64,000 nucleotides of DNA, taken from assembly GCA_947304245.1 (NCBI GenBank), contig CAMZAK010000003.1:1-64000 (forward strand), given 5' to 3'. Positions 35,258-45,040 of the stretch are shown here, piece by piece. The stretch is from an uncultured Clostridia bacterium. GTDB lineage: Bacteria > Bacillota > Clostridia > Oscillospirales > Ruminococcaceae. A program made the translations under genes and the position numbers. Within the stretch, counting starts at the first letter, position 1. Each line of letters begins with the position of its first letter. The notes below the pieces were generated by a model that was not told the origin of the DNA, did no database searches, and worked only from the letters and a program-made list of their open reading frames with translations.

Positions 35258-35914
35258 TTAGCTGAAAAGTTTTTTTAGATGGTTTTTATTAATTTCTTTA
35301 GTGGAAATAATAACATGGTCTTTAACTTTTAAAACAGAGTCACCACTAGGAATTATGGATTTATTGTTTCTTGTTATTGCAATAACTAAAGTTTCTTTTG
35401 GCCATTTTATTTCGGAAATTTTTTTCTCTTTCATTTTGCTATCCTCAAAAACCACGAATTCCACAATTGAAGTGTCTCCCATTGTGAAGTGGGTCATGAA
35501 GTGGTAGTCTATTGCGTTTAGCTCTTGCGTTATTATGTTAGAAAGCATATTAGTGTTAGAAACTACAATGTCTGCTGCAAGACTTTTTATTGTTTCTAAA
35601 TTTTTAGGATTGTTAATTTTTGAAATTGTTGTTTTTATGTTAAACTTATTTTTAGCTAGTTGACAACATATGAAATTGTCTTCATCTTTTCCTGTTAAAG
35701 CAACTAAAATATCTGCATTTTCAGCATCTGCTTTTTTTAAGGTTGTTATGTTAGTTCCATCTCCATTAATTATGGGTATGTCTAATTTATTTGCTGTTAA
35801 AACACAACGTAATTTATTTTTTTCAATTATTTTAATTTTGTGGTTTGTTGTTGCAATTAATGTTTTAGAAAGATAGTAACCCATATTTCCAGCGCCAACT
35901 ATTATAATTGTCAT
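35258..35914 (-). CDS. TrkA/KtrA-type potassium uptake regulatory protein (second of pair)
   Basis: 218 residues: an N-terminal RCK_N Rossmann domain (IIVGAGNMGYYL, INGDGTN, VALTGKDEDN) and a C-terminal RCK_C domain (about 140-218). Such proteins bind NAD(H)/ATP at the inner membrane face and gate TrkH/KtrB-type K+ channels. The channel subunit is not in the window. Convergent with pyrB, 6 bases between stops. Confidence 0.9.
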   Translation of the reverse strand: MTIIIVGAGNMGYYLSKTLIATTNHKIKIIEKNKLRCVLTANKLDIPIINGDGTNITTLKKADAENADILVALTGKDEDNFICCQLAKNKFNIKTTISKINNPKNLETIKSLAADIVVSNTNMLSNIITQELNAIDYHFMTHFTMGDTSIVEFVVFEDSKMKEKKISEIKWPKETLVIAITRNNKSIIPSGDSVLKVKDHVIISTKEINKNHLKKLFS

Positions 35915-35936
35915 ATTCCTTACCTTTCTTTTATTT

Positions 35937-36575
35937 TTAATTTACAATTAAAGCATAAACCAATTTATTTGTTTTTTTTATTTTAAAATTTTCATTTTCT
36001 TTTGTGTATAATTTTAAAATATTGTTTTCGTCTAAATAGCCTATTAATTTATGATTTTCAACGTAGGAAAGTTCTAATAAAGTTTTTCCTTTCATCCATT
36101 TACTATAAGGAATTGTTGTTATGTTTAACGTAGTTTTGCCACAACTAATTATTTTATCTGTTTCGGAATTAAAAATCTTAGAATAAATAGCATCAAAAAC
36201 TATTGAAGTTGGAGAAATTGTTAAAAGCCCCATATCTGCATAAAATTTGCATTTTACTGGGTCTAAAACTCTAATAAACACATTATTAATTTTAAAGTTT
36301 TTTTTAATTATTTGTGCTGCCATAATGTTGGCATTGTCGCTGTCTGTTGCGCATATTACGTAATCACAGCCTTCAATTCCTGCAGATTTCATAATGTCTA
36401 AATCTATTGGGCTTCCTGGAATTGAAACACCTGAGAAATCGTCCTCTAAATTTGCCATTAGTGCTTCTTCGGAACCTATTATTGAAATATCGTGATTTAA
36501 AGAATCTAAAACATTTGCAAGTCTTGCACCTAATTGGCCGCATCCTATTATTAAAATATTCAAATAATTCACCAT
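35937..36575 (-). CDS. TrkA/KtrA-type potassium uptake regulatory protein (first of pair)
   Basis: 212 residues, same architecture as its neighbour: NILIIGCGQLGARLAN at the N terminus, CATDSDNANIMAAQI, then an RCK_C domain. The two are adjacent in one transcription unit and only distantly similar, as in paired RCK genes of many Clostridia, which may act as a hetero-oligomer. Confidence 0.88.
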   Translation of the reverse strand: MVNYLNILIIGCGQLGARLANVLDSLNHDISIIGSEEALMANLEDDFSGVSIPGSPIDLDIMKSAGIEGCDYVICATDSDNANIMAAQIIKKNFKINNVFIRVLDPVKCKFYADMGLLTISPTSIVFDAIYSKIFNSETDKIISCGKTTLNITTIPYSKWMKGKTLLELSYVENHKLIGYLDENNILKLYTKENENFKIKKTNKLVYALIVN

Positions 36576-36696
36576 CTGTTTTTAAAATTTTATTTATTTT
36601 TGTAGTATTTAATTTAGTATTTTATTTTATATTTGTCAAATATATTTTTTAATTAATATTTAATATTAAATATAAATATAAGGAAGGAAAATTAAA

Positions 36697-37419
36697 TTGC
36701 AACGTTTTTTTAAAGAAAAAGTTAATGAAAAAAAAATTAGTTTAGATGGTGAAGAAAGGCAGCATATTGTTAAATCTTTGAGAATGAAGGTTGGAGAAAA
36801 ATTAGTTGTTTGTGATGGCAATTTAACAGATTATTTTTGTGAGATAGCAGAAATTAACAAAGAAGAAGTTTTGTTAAAAGTTTTAAGAAAAGAGAAAAAC
36901 ACCGTTGAACCAACTGTTAATTTTCATGTTTTTCAGGTTATTCCTAAATTGAGTAAACTAGAATTTATAATACAAAAATCTGTTGAACTAGGAGTAAAAT
37001 CTTTAACTCCTGTTGTTTCTATGCGTTCTTTTTCTGCAATAAACAATAAAAATGCTGAAAAAAAATTAATTAGATTCCAAAAAATTGCAAAGCAGGCTGC
37101 TGCTCAAAGTGGTAGGGGAATTGTTCCTAAAATTAATGATATTTTAAATTTTGAAGATGCTATCTTAAAAATGAAAAAAAATGATATAAAAATTTTATTT
37201 TATGAATATGCAGATGAAAAATTGAATAAGATAAGTGTAAGAGAAAATGAAGATGTTTCTTTAATGATTGGCAGTGAAGGCGGATTTGACGAAAAAGAAA
37301 TTAAACTTGCCAAAGAAGAAGGGATTTTAATTAAAAGTTTAGGTAAAAGGATTTTGCGTTGTGAAACAGCTCCTATTTGTGCTCTTAGTGTTTTGTTATA
37401 CATAACTAAAAATTTATGA
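36697..37419 (+). CDS. rsmE: 16S rRNA (uracil1498-N3)-methyltransferase
   Basis: 240 residues. N-terminal PUA-like domain with EERQHIVKSLRMKVGE, then a SPOUT knotted domain with IQKSVELGVKSLTPV, IGSEGGFDEKE and the knot LGKRILRCETAPICALSVL. TTG start after AGGAAGGA. In many Firmicutes it follows prmA/dnaJ; here it opens a short two-gene unit. Confidence 0.94.
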   Translation: MQRFFKEKVNEKKISLDGEERQHIVKSLRMKVGEKLVVCDGNLTDYFCEIAEINKEEVLLKVLRKEKNTVEPTVNFHVFQVIPKLSKLEFIIQKSVELGVKSLTPVVSMRSFSAINNKNAEKKLIRFQKIAKQAAAQSGRGIVPKINDILNFEDAILKMKKNDIKILFYEYADEKLNKISVRENEDVSLMIGSEGGFDEKEIKLAKEEGILIKSLGKRILRCETAPICALSVLLYITKNL

Positions 37420-37445
37420 TTATATTTTAAATTTGGAGGCAAAAT

Positions 37446-37658
37446 TTGAGTAAGAGATTTTTAATATTTTTAATAACATTTATTTTTGCTTTTTTGGGTG
37501 CTGTTTTTATTATTATTAAATTTTTTGAAAAAATTAAATTTAAAGATAATGAATTTTATGAAGATAAGGCGAACAATAATTTTAAAAAAGAAAAAGAGAA
37601 GGAAAACAATGTTGATTATGACGAGGACTATTGGGGAAAATATTTTATTGAAGAGTGA
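37446..37658 (+). CDS. small single-pass membrane protein, unknown
   Basis: 70 residues: one membrane helix (about 5-25, FLIFLITFIFAFLGAVFIII) and a charged, acidic C-terminal part ending DYDEDYWGKYFIEE. TTTGGAGG lies 6 bases before TTG. Downstream of rsmE with a 26-base gap. Not recognised. Confidence 0.65.
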   Translation: MSKRFLIFLITFIFAFLGAVFIIIKFFEKIKFKDNEFYEDKANNNFKKEKEKENNVDYDEDYWGKYFIEE

Positions 37659-37675
37659 AGTAAAATAGGTATATC

Positions 37676-37704
37676 TTGACAATTCAAACAATTAAAAGTA
37701 TACT
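37676..37704 (+). promoter_or_regulatory. strong promoter of the rnj-gdpP-rplI-dnaB-tilS-ftsH run
   Basis: Perfect TTGACA (37676-37681) and TATACT (37699-37704) with a 17-base spacer. It gives an untranslated leader of about 240 bases before rnj. Confidence 0.8.
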
Positions 37705-37953
37705 AAGCACTGGTTAGATTTTATGGTTAGTTAAAATTATTTGAGTTTTAAAACAATTTTTATTGTTTTTTTGATTTTATTTATTTTAATTTTACAATTT
37801 TTATTTTAATGTTAATCAAGATTTTTTATTGCCAATTTGTTTTGTTGGCAGTGGGGTTTGTTATATTTTTTTATTAAACTAATATTATTTTTAAATTTAA
37901 AATATAATTTTACTTAAACAAAAACAATTAATTTTTAAAAGGGGAAAATTATT
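37705..37953 (+). other. long untranslated leader of rnj with possible hairpins
   Basis: No ORF. Two foldable elements are visible. AAAACAAT/ATTGTTTT (37750-37757 with 37762-37769) is followed by a T run and looks like a weak terminator. TTGCCAA/TTGGCAG lies around 37828-37851. RNase J leaders elsewhere are reported as autoregulatory; whether this one is cannot be told. Confidence 0.4.
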
Positions 37954-39822
37954 GTGAATGAAAAAAAAATTGGAGTTAAAAGTTTAGATAAAACATCTAA
38001 AAAACTTAATAATTCTGTTAATTCAAAAGAAAAAAGTAGGGATAAAAAAAATGTTTTAAATGAAAATCAATATAACAAAATTAGAAATGCTAACAAAAAA
38101 ACAATTAAAAATAATGTTTTAAACAGGAACTTTAAAAATAATTCTGAAATAAAAAAAGGAATTTATACCGTAAGGATTGTTCATCTTGGTGGTTTAAATG
38201 AAATTGGAAAAAATATGGTTTGTTTTGAAACCGCGAAAGATTTAATAATTGTGGATTGTGGGATGGGGTTTCCCGAATCAGACATGTTAGGAGTAGACCT
38301 TGTTCTGCCGGATTATTCATACATTGAAAAAAATGTTAGTAAGTTAAGAGCTCTTATAATAACCCATGGGCATGAAGACCACATTGGTGGTGTGCCTTTC
38401 TTTTTAAAAAAATTTAATGTTCCGGTTTTTGCAACACGTCTTACAATTGGTTTAATTGAAGAAAAGTTAAAAGAACATGAAATTTTAAAGTCTTCTAAGT
38501 TAAATGTTTGCAAGGTTCGTCAAATTATTAAGGTTTGTCCTTCTTTTTCTTTTGAAATGATTAATGTAAATCATTCTATTCCAGATGCTGTTGGGTTAGC
38601 CATTCACACACCAGCAGGAGTTATTGTTCACACAGGAGATTTTAAAATTGACTACAACCCAATTAGTGGACCTGTTATAGATTTAGCAAGGTTTTCAGAA
38701 CTGGGTTCTAAAGGTGTTTTGCTTTTAATGGCAGATTCCACAAATGCTGAAAGGCCAGGGCACACTATGCCAGAAAGACAGGTTGGAGAGGCTTTTCAAA
38801 AACTTTTTAGTGAGGCAAAGAACAGAAGAATTATTGTTGCTTCTTTTTCTTCTAACATTCATAGAATTCAGCAGATTATTGATAATGCTAAAAAACAGGG
38901 CAGAAAAGTTGCTTTTTCTGGAAGGAGCATGGAAAATGTTGTTTCTAAAGCAATTGAACTTTCTTATTTAAATGTTCCTAAAGGAATAATAATTTCTATG
39001 GATTCTATTGCAAAATTCCCCAAAGAAAAAATAATTATTGTTACAACAGGAAGCCAAGGGGAGCCTATGAGTGCTCTTTCTCGCATGGCTAATGGTATGC
39101 ATAAAAATGTTAAAATAACTAGTGAAGATTTTATAATAATTTCTGCATCTCCAATCCCTGGAAATGAGAAATTGGTTAACAAAGTGGTTAACGACTTAAT
39201 GAAGTTGGGTTCTGAAGTAATTTATGAGAAGATTTACGATGTGCACACATCAGGGCATGCTTGCCAAAATGAGTTAAAAACAATTTTAATGCTTGTTAAA
39301 CCAAAATATTATATGCCTGTTCATGGTGAATTTAAACAATTAAAAGCTAACGCTGAAATTGCAAAATCTTTAGGAATGCTAGAGAAAAATATAATAATTA
39401 AAGATATTGGAAATGTTGTTGAAATAAATAAACACGGCGTATATTTTAAAGATAGTGTTGTTTCTGGTTGTGTTTTTGTGGATGGTTTTGGTGTTGGAGA
39501 TGTTGGTTCTGTTGTTTTAAGAGATAGAAAAGTTTTATCTCAATGTGGAATAATTATAATAAGTTTTGTTTTTGATGTTAATTCTCAAGAATTCATAGGT
39601 GGGCCAGAAATTTTAACTAGAGGGTTTGTTTATGTTAAAAATTCAGAAGAGCTTTTAAAAGGTATTAAAAATGTTGTTATGAAAATTTTTAGTAAGACTC
39701 TTGAAAGAAGTACTGTAGATGTTTCCGTTTTTAAAAACAAATTAAGAGAAGAAGTTTCTAATTATGTTTATAAAAAAGCAAAGAGAAGGCCAATGATTTT
39801 ACCAATTATTATGGAAGTTTAA
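37954..39822 (+). CDS. rnjA: ribonuclease J
   Basis: 622 residues. MBL/beta-CASP nuclease with metal motif THGHEDHIGGVPFF (about 136-149), VNHSIPDAVG, HTGDFKID, beta-CASP motifs ADSTNAERPG and PVHGEFKQ, and a C-terminal domain. RNase J has 5'-3' exo- and endonuclease activity in mRNA decay and rRNA maturation. The first roughly 70 residues are an extra Lys/Asn/Ser-rich tail before YTVRIVHLGGLNEIGKN, where most family members start. GTG start, AAAGGGG upstream. Confidence 0.95.
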   Translation: MNEKKIGVKSLDKTSKKLNNSVNSKEKSRDKKNVLNENQYNKIRNANKKTIKNNVLNRNFKNNSEIKKGIYTVRIVHLGGLNEIGKNMVCFETAKDLIIVDCGMGFPESDMLGVDLVLPDYSYIEKNVSKLRALIITHGHEDHIGGVPFFLKKFNVPVFATRLTIGLIEEKLKEHEILKSSKLNVCKVRQIIKVCPSFSFEMINVNHSIPDAVGLAIHTPAGVIVHTGDFKIDYNPISGPVIDLARFSELGSKGVLLLMADSTNAERPGHTMPERQVGEAFQKLFSEAKNRRIIVASFSSNIHRIQQIIDNAKKQGRKVAFSGRSMENVVSKAIELSYLNVPKGIIISMDSIAKFPKEKIIIVTTGSQGEPMSALSRMANGMHKNVKITSEDFIIISASPIPGNEKLVNKVVNDLMKLGSEVIYEKIYDVHTSGHACQNELKTILMLVKPKYYMPVHGEFKQLKANAEIAKSLGMLEKNIIIKDIGNVVEINKHGVYFKDSVVSGCVFVDGFGVGDVGSVVLRDRKVLSQCGIIIISFVFDVNSQEFIGGPEILTRGFVYVKNSEELLKGIKNVVMKIFSKTLERSTVDVSVFKNKLREEVSNYVYKKAKRRPMILPIIMEV

Positions 39823-39832
39823 GGTTTTAATT

Positions 39833-41812
39833 ATGATTAATAATAATAATAATTTTGATGATAGATTTTTAACTAGAGTTAAGTTTTGTTTTATTTTTTT
39901 TACTGTTATTTTTTTATTGATCTTCTCTTTAATTTATTTTTATAATTTTTTTATATTCGCGGTTTTGTCTCCTTTTGTTTTGAGTTGTTATGTATACCTA
40001 TCTATTGTTTGTTTGAAGTTTTTAAGAAAAAAAGATTTAATGTTTAAACAGCTTTTTTTTGATTTCAAATTAAAAGATAAAGAAGATTTTGAGAAGTTTC
40101 CTGTGCCTTTAATGGCTTGTTCTAAAAAGGGTTTAATTTTATGGTATAATAATCGTTTTAATAGAATTATTAAAAAGGAAAATTTTAATATTGGGAAAAA
40201 TTTTTTTTCTTATGCTAAGATATCTGCTAAAGATTTGAAAGAATTAAAAAACAAAGATTTTAAAATAGTTAGAATAGAAGAAATGGAATTTAAAATTTAT
40301 ATTAATTTTTTGCCTAGGTCTGGAATATATTTATTATATTTTCAAAACATTAGTGATTTTGTTTCTTTAAAACAGGAGTATGAATTTTCAAAACCTTGTG
40401 TTTTTTACATTATGGTTGATAATGTTAAAGAAATATTAGCAGACAAGAAAGATAGTGAAAAATCTGTTTTGATTGGAAAAATAGATAATGTGATTGAAGA
40501 ATTTGTTGATGAATATATGGGTTTTATGCAAAAGTTTAAAGAAAATGAATTTTTAGTAATTTTAGAAATAAGACATTTAAAAAGCATATGTGATTCAAAG
40601 TTTGAGATTCTTAAAAATGTTAGGAACATAACCGAAGATGAGAATTTTTATTTAACTCTTTCCATTGGAGTTGGAGCATATGGAGAAGATTTAAAAGAAT
40701 GTTCTAAGTTTGCTCTTGAAGCTTTAGACATGGCATTAGGGAGAGGAGGAGACCAAGCTGCAATTAAAACTCCTAGCAATTTTGAGTTTTACGGCGGGAA
40801 TTCTAAAGGTGTTGAAAGATACACAAGAGTTAGAACTAGAGTTATTGCTAAAAGTTTGTTAAAATTAATTCATGATGCAGACAATGTTATTGTTATGGGA
40901 CATAAGTTTGGAGACTTAGACAGTGTTGGTTCTGCAATTGTTATTGCGAGTACCGTAAGAAAAATGAGAAAAAAAAGTTATGTTGTTTTAAATGAAAAAC
41001 AAACGTTGGCAACAAAATTAATAGAAAAAGTTAAAGAAAATGGTTATTTTAACGATATTGTTGAGGAAGAAGAAGCTTTTAAATTATTAGAATTCAACAC
41101 TCTTTTAATTATAGTGGACACGCATAACCCTAACTTTTTAGAATCTCATGAACTTTATGAAAACTGCAAGAATGTTGTTATTATAGATCATCACAGAAAA
41201 ATGGTGGATTCCATTAAAGATGCAGTTATTTTTTATCATGAACCTTATGCATCTTCAACATGTGAGCTTGTTTGCGAGTTAATTCAATATTTTGGAGATG
41301 AATTCAAATTAAAACCATTTGAAGCAGAAGCACTTCTTTGTGGGATAATTTTAGACACTAAAAATTTCACAGTAAAGGTTGGAGTTAGAACTTTTGAAGC
41401 AGCAGGATATTTAAAAAGATTTGGAGCTGACACTGTAAGCGCTGGAAAATTTTTTTCAAATAGTTTAGAGTTATATAAGAGAAAAGTTCAAATTGTTGTT
41501 GATGCTAAAGTTTATAAGGGTTGTGCTATTTCTCAAACAGATTTAACAACAAAAGAGGTTAAAATAATTTGTCCACAGGCTGCAGATGAACTTTTAAAGA
41601 TTGTTAACATTGAAGCTTCATTTGTTATTTATAAGTTAAACGACACCGTATGCGTAACTGCAAGGTCTTTGGGAAAGTTTAATGTTCAGGTTATTATGGA
41701 ATATTTAGGGGGAGGAGGGCATCAACTTCAAGCTGCATGCCAAATAAAAGATTCTAACATTGAAACTGTTAAACAGATGCTTTTAAAGGCCATTGATAAA
41801 TGGTTATTTTAA
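39833..41812 (+). CDS. gdpP: cyclic-di-AMP phosphodiesterase GdpP
   Basis: 659 residues: two membrane helices (about 15-60), degenerate PAS (about 75-170), degenerate GGDEF (about 175-310, with ALGRGGDQAAI), then DHH/DHHA1 (about 345-655) with MGHKFGDLDSVGSA, VDTHNP, VIDHHRK and GGGGHQLQAAC. It hydrolyses c-di-AMP to pApA. Known Firmicutes order gdpP-rplI-dnaB is kept. The start is 10 bases after the rnj stop. c-di-AMP also controls RCK proteins such as the pair at 35.3-36.6 kb. Confidence 0.95.
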   Translation: MINNNNNFDDRFLTRVKFCFIFFTVIFLLIFSLIYFYNFFIFAVLSPFVLSCYVYLSIVCLKFLRKKDLMFKQLFFDFKLKDKEDFEKFPVPLMACSKKGLILWYNNRFNRIIKKENFNIGKNFFSYAKISAKDLKELKNKDFKIVRIEEMEFKIYINFLPRSGIYLLYFQNISDFVSLKQEYEFSKPCVFYIMVDNVKEILADKKDSEKSVLIGKIDNVIEEFVDEYMGFMQKFKENEFLVILEIRHLKSICDSKFEILKNVRNITEDENFYLTLSIGVGAYGEDLKECSKFALEALDMALGRGGDQAAIKTPSNFEFYGGNSKGVERYTRVRTRVIAKSLLKLIHDADNVIVMGHKFGDLDSVGSAIVIASTVRKMRKKSYVVLNEKQTLATKLIEKVKENGYFNDIVEEEEAFKLLEFNTLLIIVDTHNPNFLESHELYENCKNVVIIDHHRKMVDSIKDAVIFYHEPYASSTCELVCELIQYFGDEFKLKPFEAEALLCGIILDTKNFTVKVGVRTFEAAGYLKRFGADTVSAGKFFSNSLELYKRKVQIVVDAKVYKGCAISQTDLTTKEVKIICPQAADELLKIVNIEASFVIYKLNDTVCVTARSLGKFNVQVIMEYLGGGGHQLQAACQIKDSNIETVKQMLLKAIDKWLF

Positions 41813-41856
41813 GGTGGAGATTACATATTAGTATGATTTTTTGGAGGAATTAAAGG

Positions 41857-42297
41857 ATGAAGGTTTATTTATTAAAAGATGTTTTAGGAAAAGGCAAAAA
41901 GGGAGACATTGTTGAAGTTAGTGATGGTTATGCTAAAAATTTTTTAATACCTAAAAAATTGGCAGTTATTGCAACAAACGAAATATTGCTAGAAAAAAAA
42001 TCTAAAGATGAAGCTAGTTCATACCATAAAGAACAGGAACTTTTAAAAGCTAAAGAAACTGCAAAATTTTTAGAAAATAAAACAATAGAGATACATGCTA
42101 AAAGTGGGAAAAACGGAAAATTGTTTGGTTCGGTTACTTCAAAGGAAATTGCAAATGAAATTGAAAAAACTTTTGGTGTTAAAATAGATAAGAAGAAAAT
42201 TGAAGCAGAAGAAATAAAAACATTTGGGCAGTTTGAGGTTAAATTAAAAATTATGGCCGGTGTTGTTGCAAAATTGAAGGTTTTTGTAAAAGAATGA
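41857..42297 (+). CDS. rplI: 50S ribosomal protein bL9
   Basis: 146 residues, standard length. N-terminal [31 protein letters not shown] is the L9 signature, then a long connecting helix and a C-terminal domain with [18 protein letters not shown] and AAAGG precede ATG. Confidence 0.97.
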   Translation: MKVYLLKDVLGKGKKGDIVEVSDGYAKNFLIPKKLAVIATNEILLEKKSKDEASSYHKEQELLKAKETAKFLENKTIEIHAKSGKNGKLFGSVTSKEIANEIEKTFGVKIDKKKIEAEEIKTFGQFEVKLKIMAGVVAKLKVFVKE

Positions 42298-42328
42298 AGT
42301 TAGTTTTTATTAATTTGTGAGGTGTGTG

Positions 42329-43660
42329 TTGCAGGAAAATGTAGATTGGCAAGACCTACCATATTCTCTAGAAGCAGAACAAAGTGTTATTGGAGCTTTG
42401 TTGTTAGACCCAGGCTCTATTTCTAAGGCTTTGTCTTATGTTAATGAAGATTGTTTTTATAAAGAAGTTCATAAAAAGTTATTTTCAATTTTGGTTGAAC
42501 TTTTCACAATAGGGGAAAAGATTGATTTTATAACCGTTTTAAATAATTCTATGTTGCAAAATATTTTTGTTTCTCAGGATGAAGCAAAAAAATATTTAAC
42601 AGAATTGATGGACATAATTCCTTCAATTTCTAATTTAGAAAGTTATTGTAAAATTGTTAAAGAAAAACAATATTTAAGAAAATTGATTGTAGCTTCAAGA
42701 AAAATAATAGATATGGCTGTTTCTTCAGATTCTGATGCTAGAGATATTTTAGATGCTGCAGAACAGCAAATTTTTGAAATAAGGCAAGGAACTAAAAGCG
42801 ATAAGTTAGTTTCAATTGGAGAGGTAATAGAGCAAGAATTTGAACATTTAGATAAATTAGCTAAAGGGCAGGTTAAAGTTGGGCTTTCTTCAGGTTATTT
42901 AGAACTAGATGCAATTTTAAATGGGCTTAACCCTTCAGATTTAATAATTTTAGCAGCAAGGCCCGCAATGGGAAAAACAAGTTTTGTTTTAAATATTGCA
43001 ACAAGAGTTGCAAAACAAACAAAGAAGCAGGTTGTTATTTTTTCTTTAGAAATGTCTGTTCAACAGCTTGTTGAACGCATGCTTTCTTTTGAATGCTCCA
43101 TACTTTCTAATAAAATCCATTCTGGAAACATTAAAGGGCAGGAATGGGCTGTTTTGTTTGAAGGGGCAAGTAAACTTTCGGAATGTGAGATTTTTTTTGA
43201 TGACAGCTCTAATTTAACTGTTCCTGAAATGAAAGCAAAACTAAGAAGACTAAAAGATGTGGGGTTGGTTGTAATAGATTACTTGCAACTTATGAGTAGT
43301 GGAAAAAAAGAAGGGAACAGGGTTCAGGAAATTTCTGAAATAACCAGAATGTTAAAAATAATGGCAAAAGATTTAAATGTTCCCGTTATTGCAATTTCTC
43401 AGTTGGCAAGAGGCCCAGAAACAAGACAAGACCACAGGCCTGTTCTTTCAGACCTTAGAGAATCTGGTTCCATTGAGCAGGATGCTGACATTGTTATGTT
43501 TTTATATAGGGATGAGTATTATAACCCCGAAGAAGCAAAACCGGGAATTGCAGAGTGCATTGTTGCTAAAAACAGGCATGGAGAAACAGGAACATTTGAA
43601 CTAGGCTGGGAAGGAAAGTTTACAAGATTTATAGGATTGGATAAATATCACAATGAGTAA
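42329..43660 (+). CDS. dnaB: replicative DNA helicase DnaB
   Basis: 443 residues. N-terminal LPYSLEAEQSVIGALLLD is typical. The RecA-fold helicase domain (about 170-440) has Walker A ARPAMGKTSF (about 209), Walker B VVIDYLQLM and SDLRESGSIEQDADIVMFLYR. It unwinds DNA as a hexamer at the fork. The frame is open from 42317, but TGAGGTG (42318-42324) favours TTG 42329. The last 8 bases overlap tilS. Confidence 0.96.
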   Translation: MQENVDWQDLPYSLEAEQSVIGALLLDPGSISKALSYVNEDCFYKEVHKKLFSILVELFTIGEKIDFITVLNNSMLQNIFVSQDEAKKYLTELMDIIPSISNLESYCKIVKEKQYLRKLIVASRKIIDMAVSSDSDARDILDAAEQQIFEIRQGTKSDKLVSIGEVIEQEFEHLDKLAKGQVKVGLSSGYLELDAILNGLNPSDLIILAARPAMGKTSFVLNIATRVAKQTKKQVVIFSLEMSVQQLVERMLSFECSILSNKIHSGNIKGQEWAVLFEGASKLSECEIFFDDSSNLTVPEMKAKLRRLKDVGLVVIDYLQLMSSGKKEGNRVQEISEITRMLKIMAKDLNVPVIAISQLARGPETRQDHRPVLSDLRESGSIEQDADIVMFLYRDEYYNPEEAKPGIAECIVAKNRHGETGTFELGWEGKFTRFIGLDKYHNE

Positions 43661-44969
43661 TATTAAAGAAGTTGTTGAATCTTTTTTTAAAGTTGGAGAA
43701 AAAATTGTTGTTGCAGTTTCTGGTGGAGCAGATTCCATGGCACTTTTACATTGTCTTATGCATTCTGAAAAAGAATTTAATTTGGTTGTTGTTCATTTAA
43801 ACCATTGTTTAAGAGGAAAAGAAAGCGAAAGAGATGAAGATTTTGTTAGAAATTTTTGTTTGAAAAATAATTTAAAGTTTGTTGTTAAAAGAGAAAATGT
43901 GAGAGAATTTTCTTTAAAAGAAAAAATTTCTTTAGAAGAAGCGGGAAGAATTAAAAGATATGAATTTTTTGAAGAGTTGGAAGGCAAAATTGCAACAGCG
44001 CATACACTTTCAGATGTTGTTGAAACATTTTTCATTAACATTTTGAGAGGTTGTGCTTTAAAGGGTTTAATTTCAATTCCTGAAAAAAGAGGCAGAATTT
44101 TAAGGCCACTAATTAGTTTTACAAGAAAAGAAATAGAGGATTATTGCAAAAAAAACTCAATTTTTTATGTTAACGATTCCACAAATTTTGAACAAAATTT
44201 TTTAAGAAACAAGATAAGGTTTAATGTAATTCCTGAATTAAAAAATATATCTGCTAATTTTGAAAAAAACATTTTTAAAACGTTAAAAGCAATAAAAGTT
44301 GATGAAGAATTTTTGGAAGATGTTACAAATGAAAAATTTAATAATATTATTGTTAATGGCGGAATAGAATTAAAAAAAATTAGTAAACTTAAAAGCAGCA
44401 TTAAAATTAGAATTATAATTAAATTTTTAAAATATTATGGTATTACCGCTAGTAATGAGATGTTGGTTAGAATCATTAAACTTTGCAATAAAGGCTTTGG
44501 AAAAGAGAGTTTGCCAAAAAATAAGTTAATAACCATTAAAAAAGGAAATATTATTGTTGAAGAAAATTTAAAATTTAAAATGAAGGAAGTTTTAATTCCT
44601 AAAAAAGGGGAGTTTTGTTATGATAATTTAATTTTTATTAATTGTAACGCTAAAGATTATTTAAAAATTTTAAATAAAACAAAACATTTGTTTCTTTTTA
44701 GATTTTGTTATGATAAAATAGTTGGAGATGTTTTTTTAAGAAATAGAAAAGAAAGAGATGAAATAAAACTTTTTAAAAGGCCAACAAAAACCTTGAAAAA
44801 ATTAATGCAGGAAAAAGGGTTGAGAATTAATGAAAAACAAAAAAGATTAGTTCTTGCAGATGAACTAGGAGTTTTTTGGGTTTTTGGTTTTGGTTTAGAT
44901 GTTAGGGTTTTGCCTAATGAAAAAAGTGAGAGATTGTGTTTGGTTTTTGAAATGTTTAATTTTAAATAA
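43653..44969 (+). CDS. tilS: tRNA(Ile)-lysidine synthase
   Basis: 438 residues. PP-loop [14 protein letters not shown] (about 21-34), then [31 protein letters not shown], and C-terminal TilS domains ending in the [14 protein letters not shown] substrate-binding region. It makes lysidine at tRNA-Ile2 position 34, needed to read AUA. AUA is a common codon in this genome, so the enzyme is central here. It overlaps dnaB and precedes ftsH; hpt, often between them, is absent. Confidence 0.93.
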   Translation: MSNIKEVVESFFKVGEKIVVAVSGGADSMALLHCLMHSEKEFNLVVVHLNHCLRGKESERDEDFVRNFCLKNNLKFVVKRENVREFSLKEKISLEEAGRIKRYEFFEELEGKIATAHTLSDVVETFFINILRGCALKGLISIPEKRGRILRPLISFTRKEIEDYCKKNSIFYVNDSTNFEQNFLRNKIRFNVIPELKNISANFEKNIFKTLKAIKVDEEFLEDVTNEKFNNIIVNGGIELKKISKLKSSIKIRIIIKFLKYYGITASNEMLVRIIKLCNKGFGKESLPKNKLITIKKGNIIVEENLKFKMKEVLIPKKGEFCYDNLIFINCNAKDYLKILNKTKHLFLFRFCYDKIVGDVFLRNRKERDEIKLFKRPTKTLKKLMQEKGLRINEKQKRLVLADELGVFWVFGFGLDVRVLPNEKSERLCLVFEMFNFK

Positions 44970-45040
44970 GATATTTGTTTCTTTTTAAATTTTGTTGTGT
45001 TAGAATAGTATATGTTAATTTTGTTGGGAGGAAATTAAGG

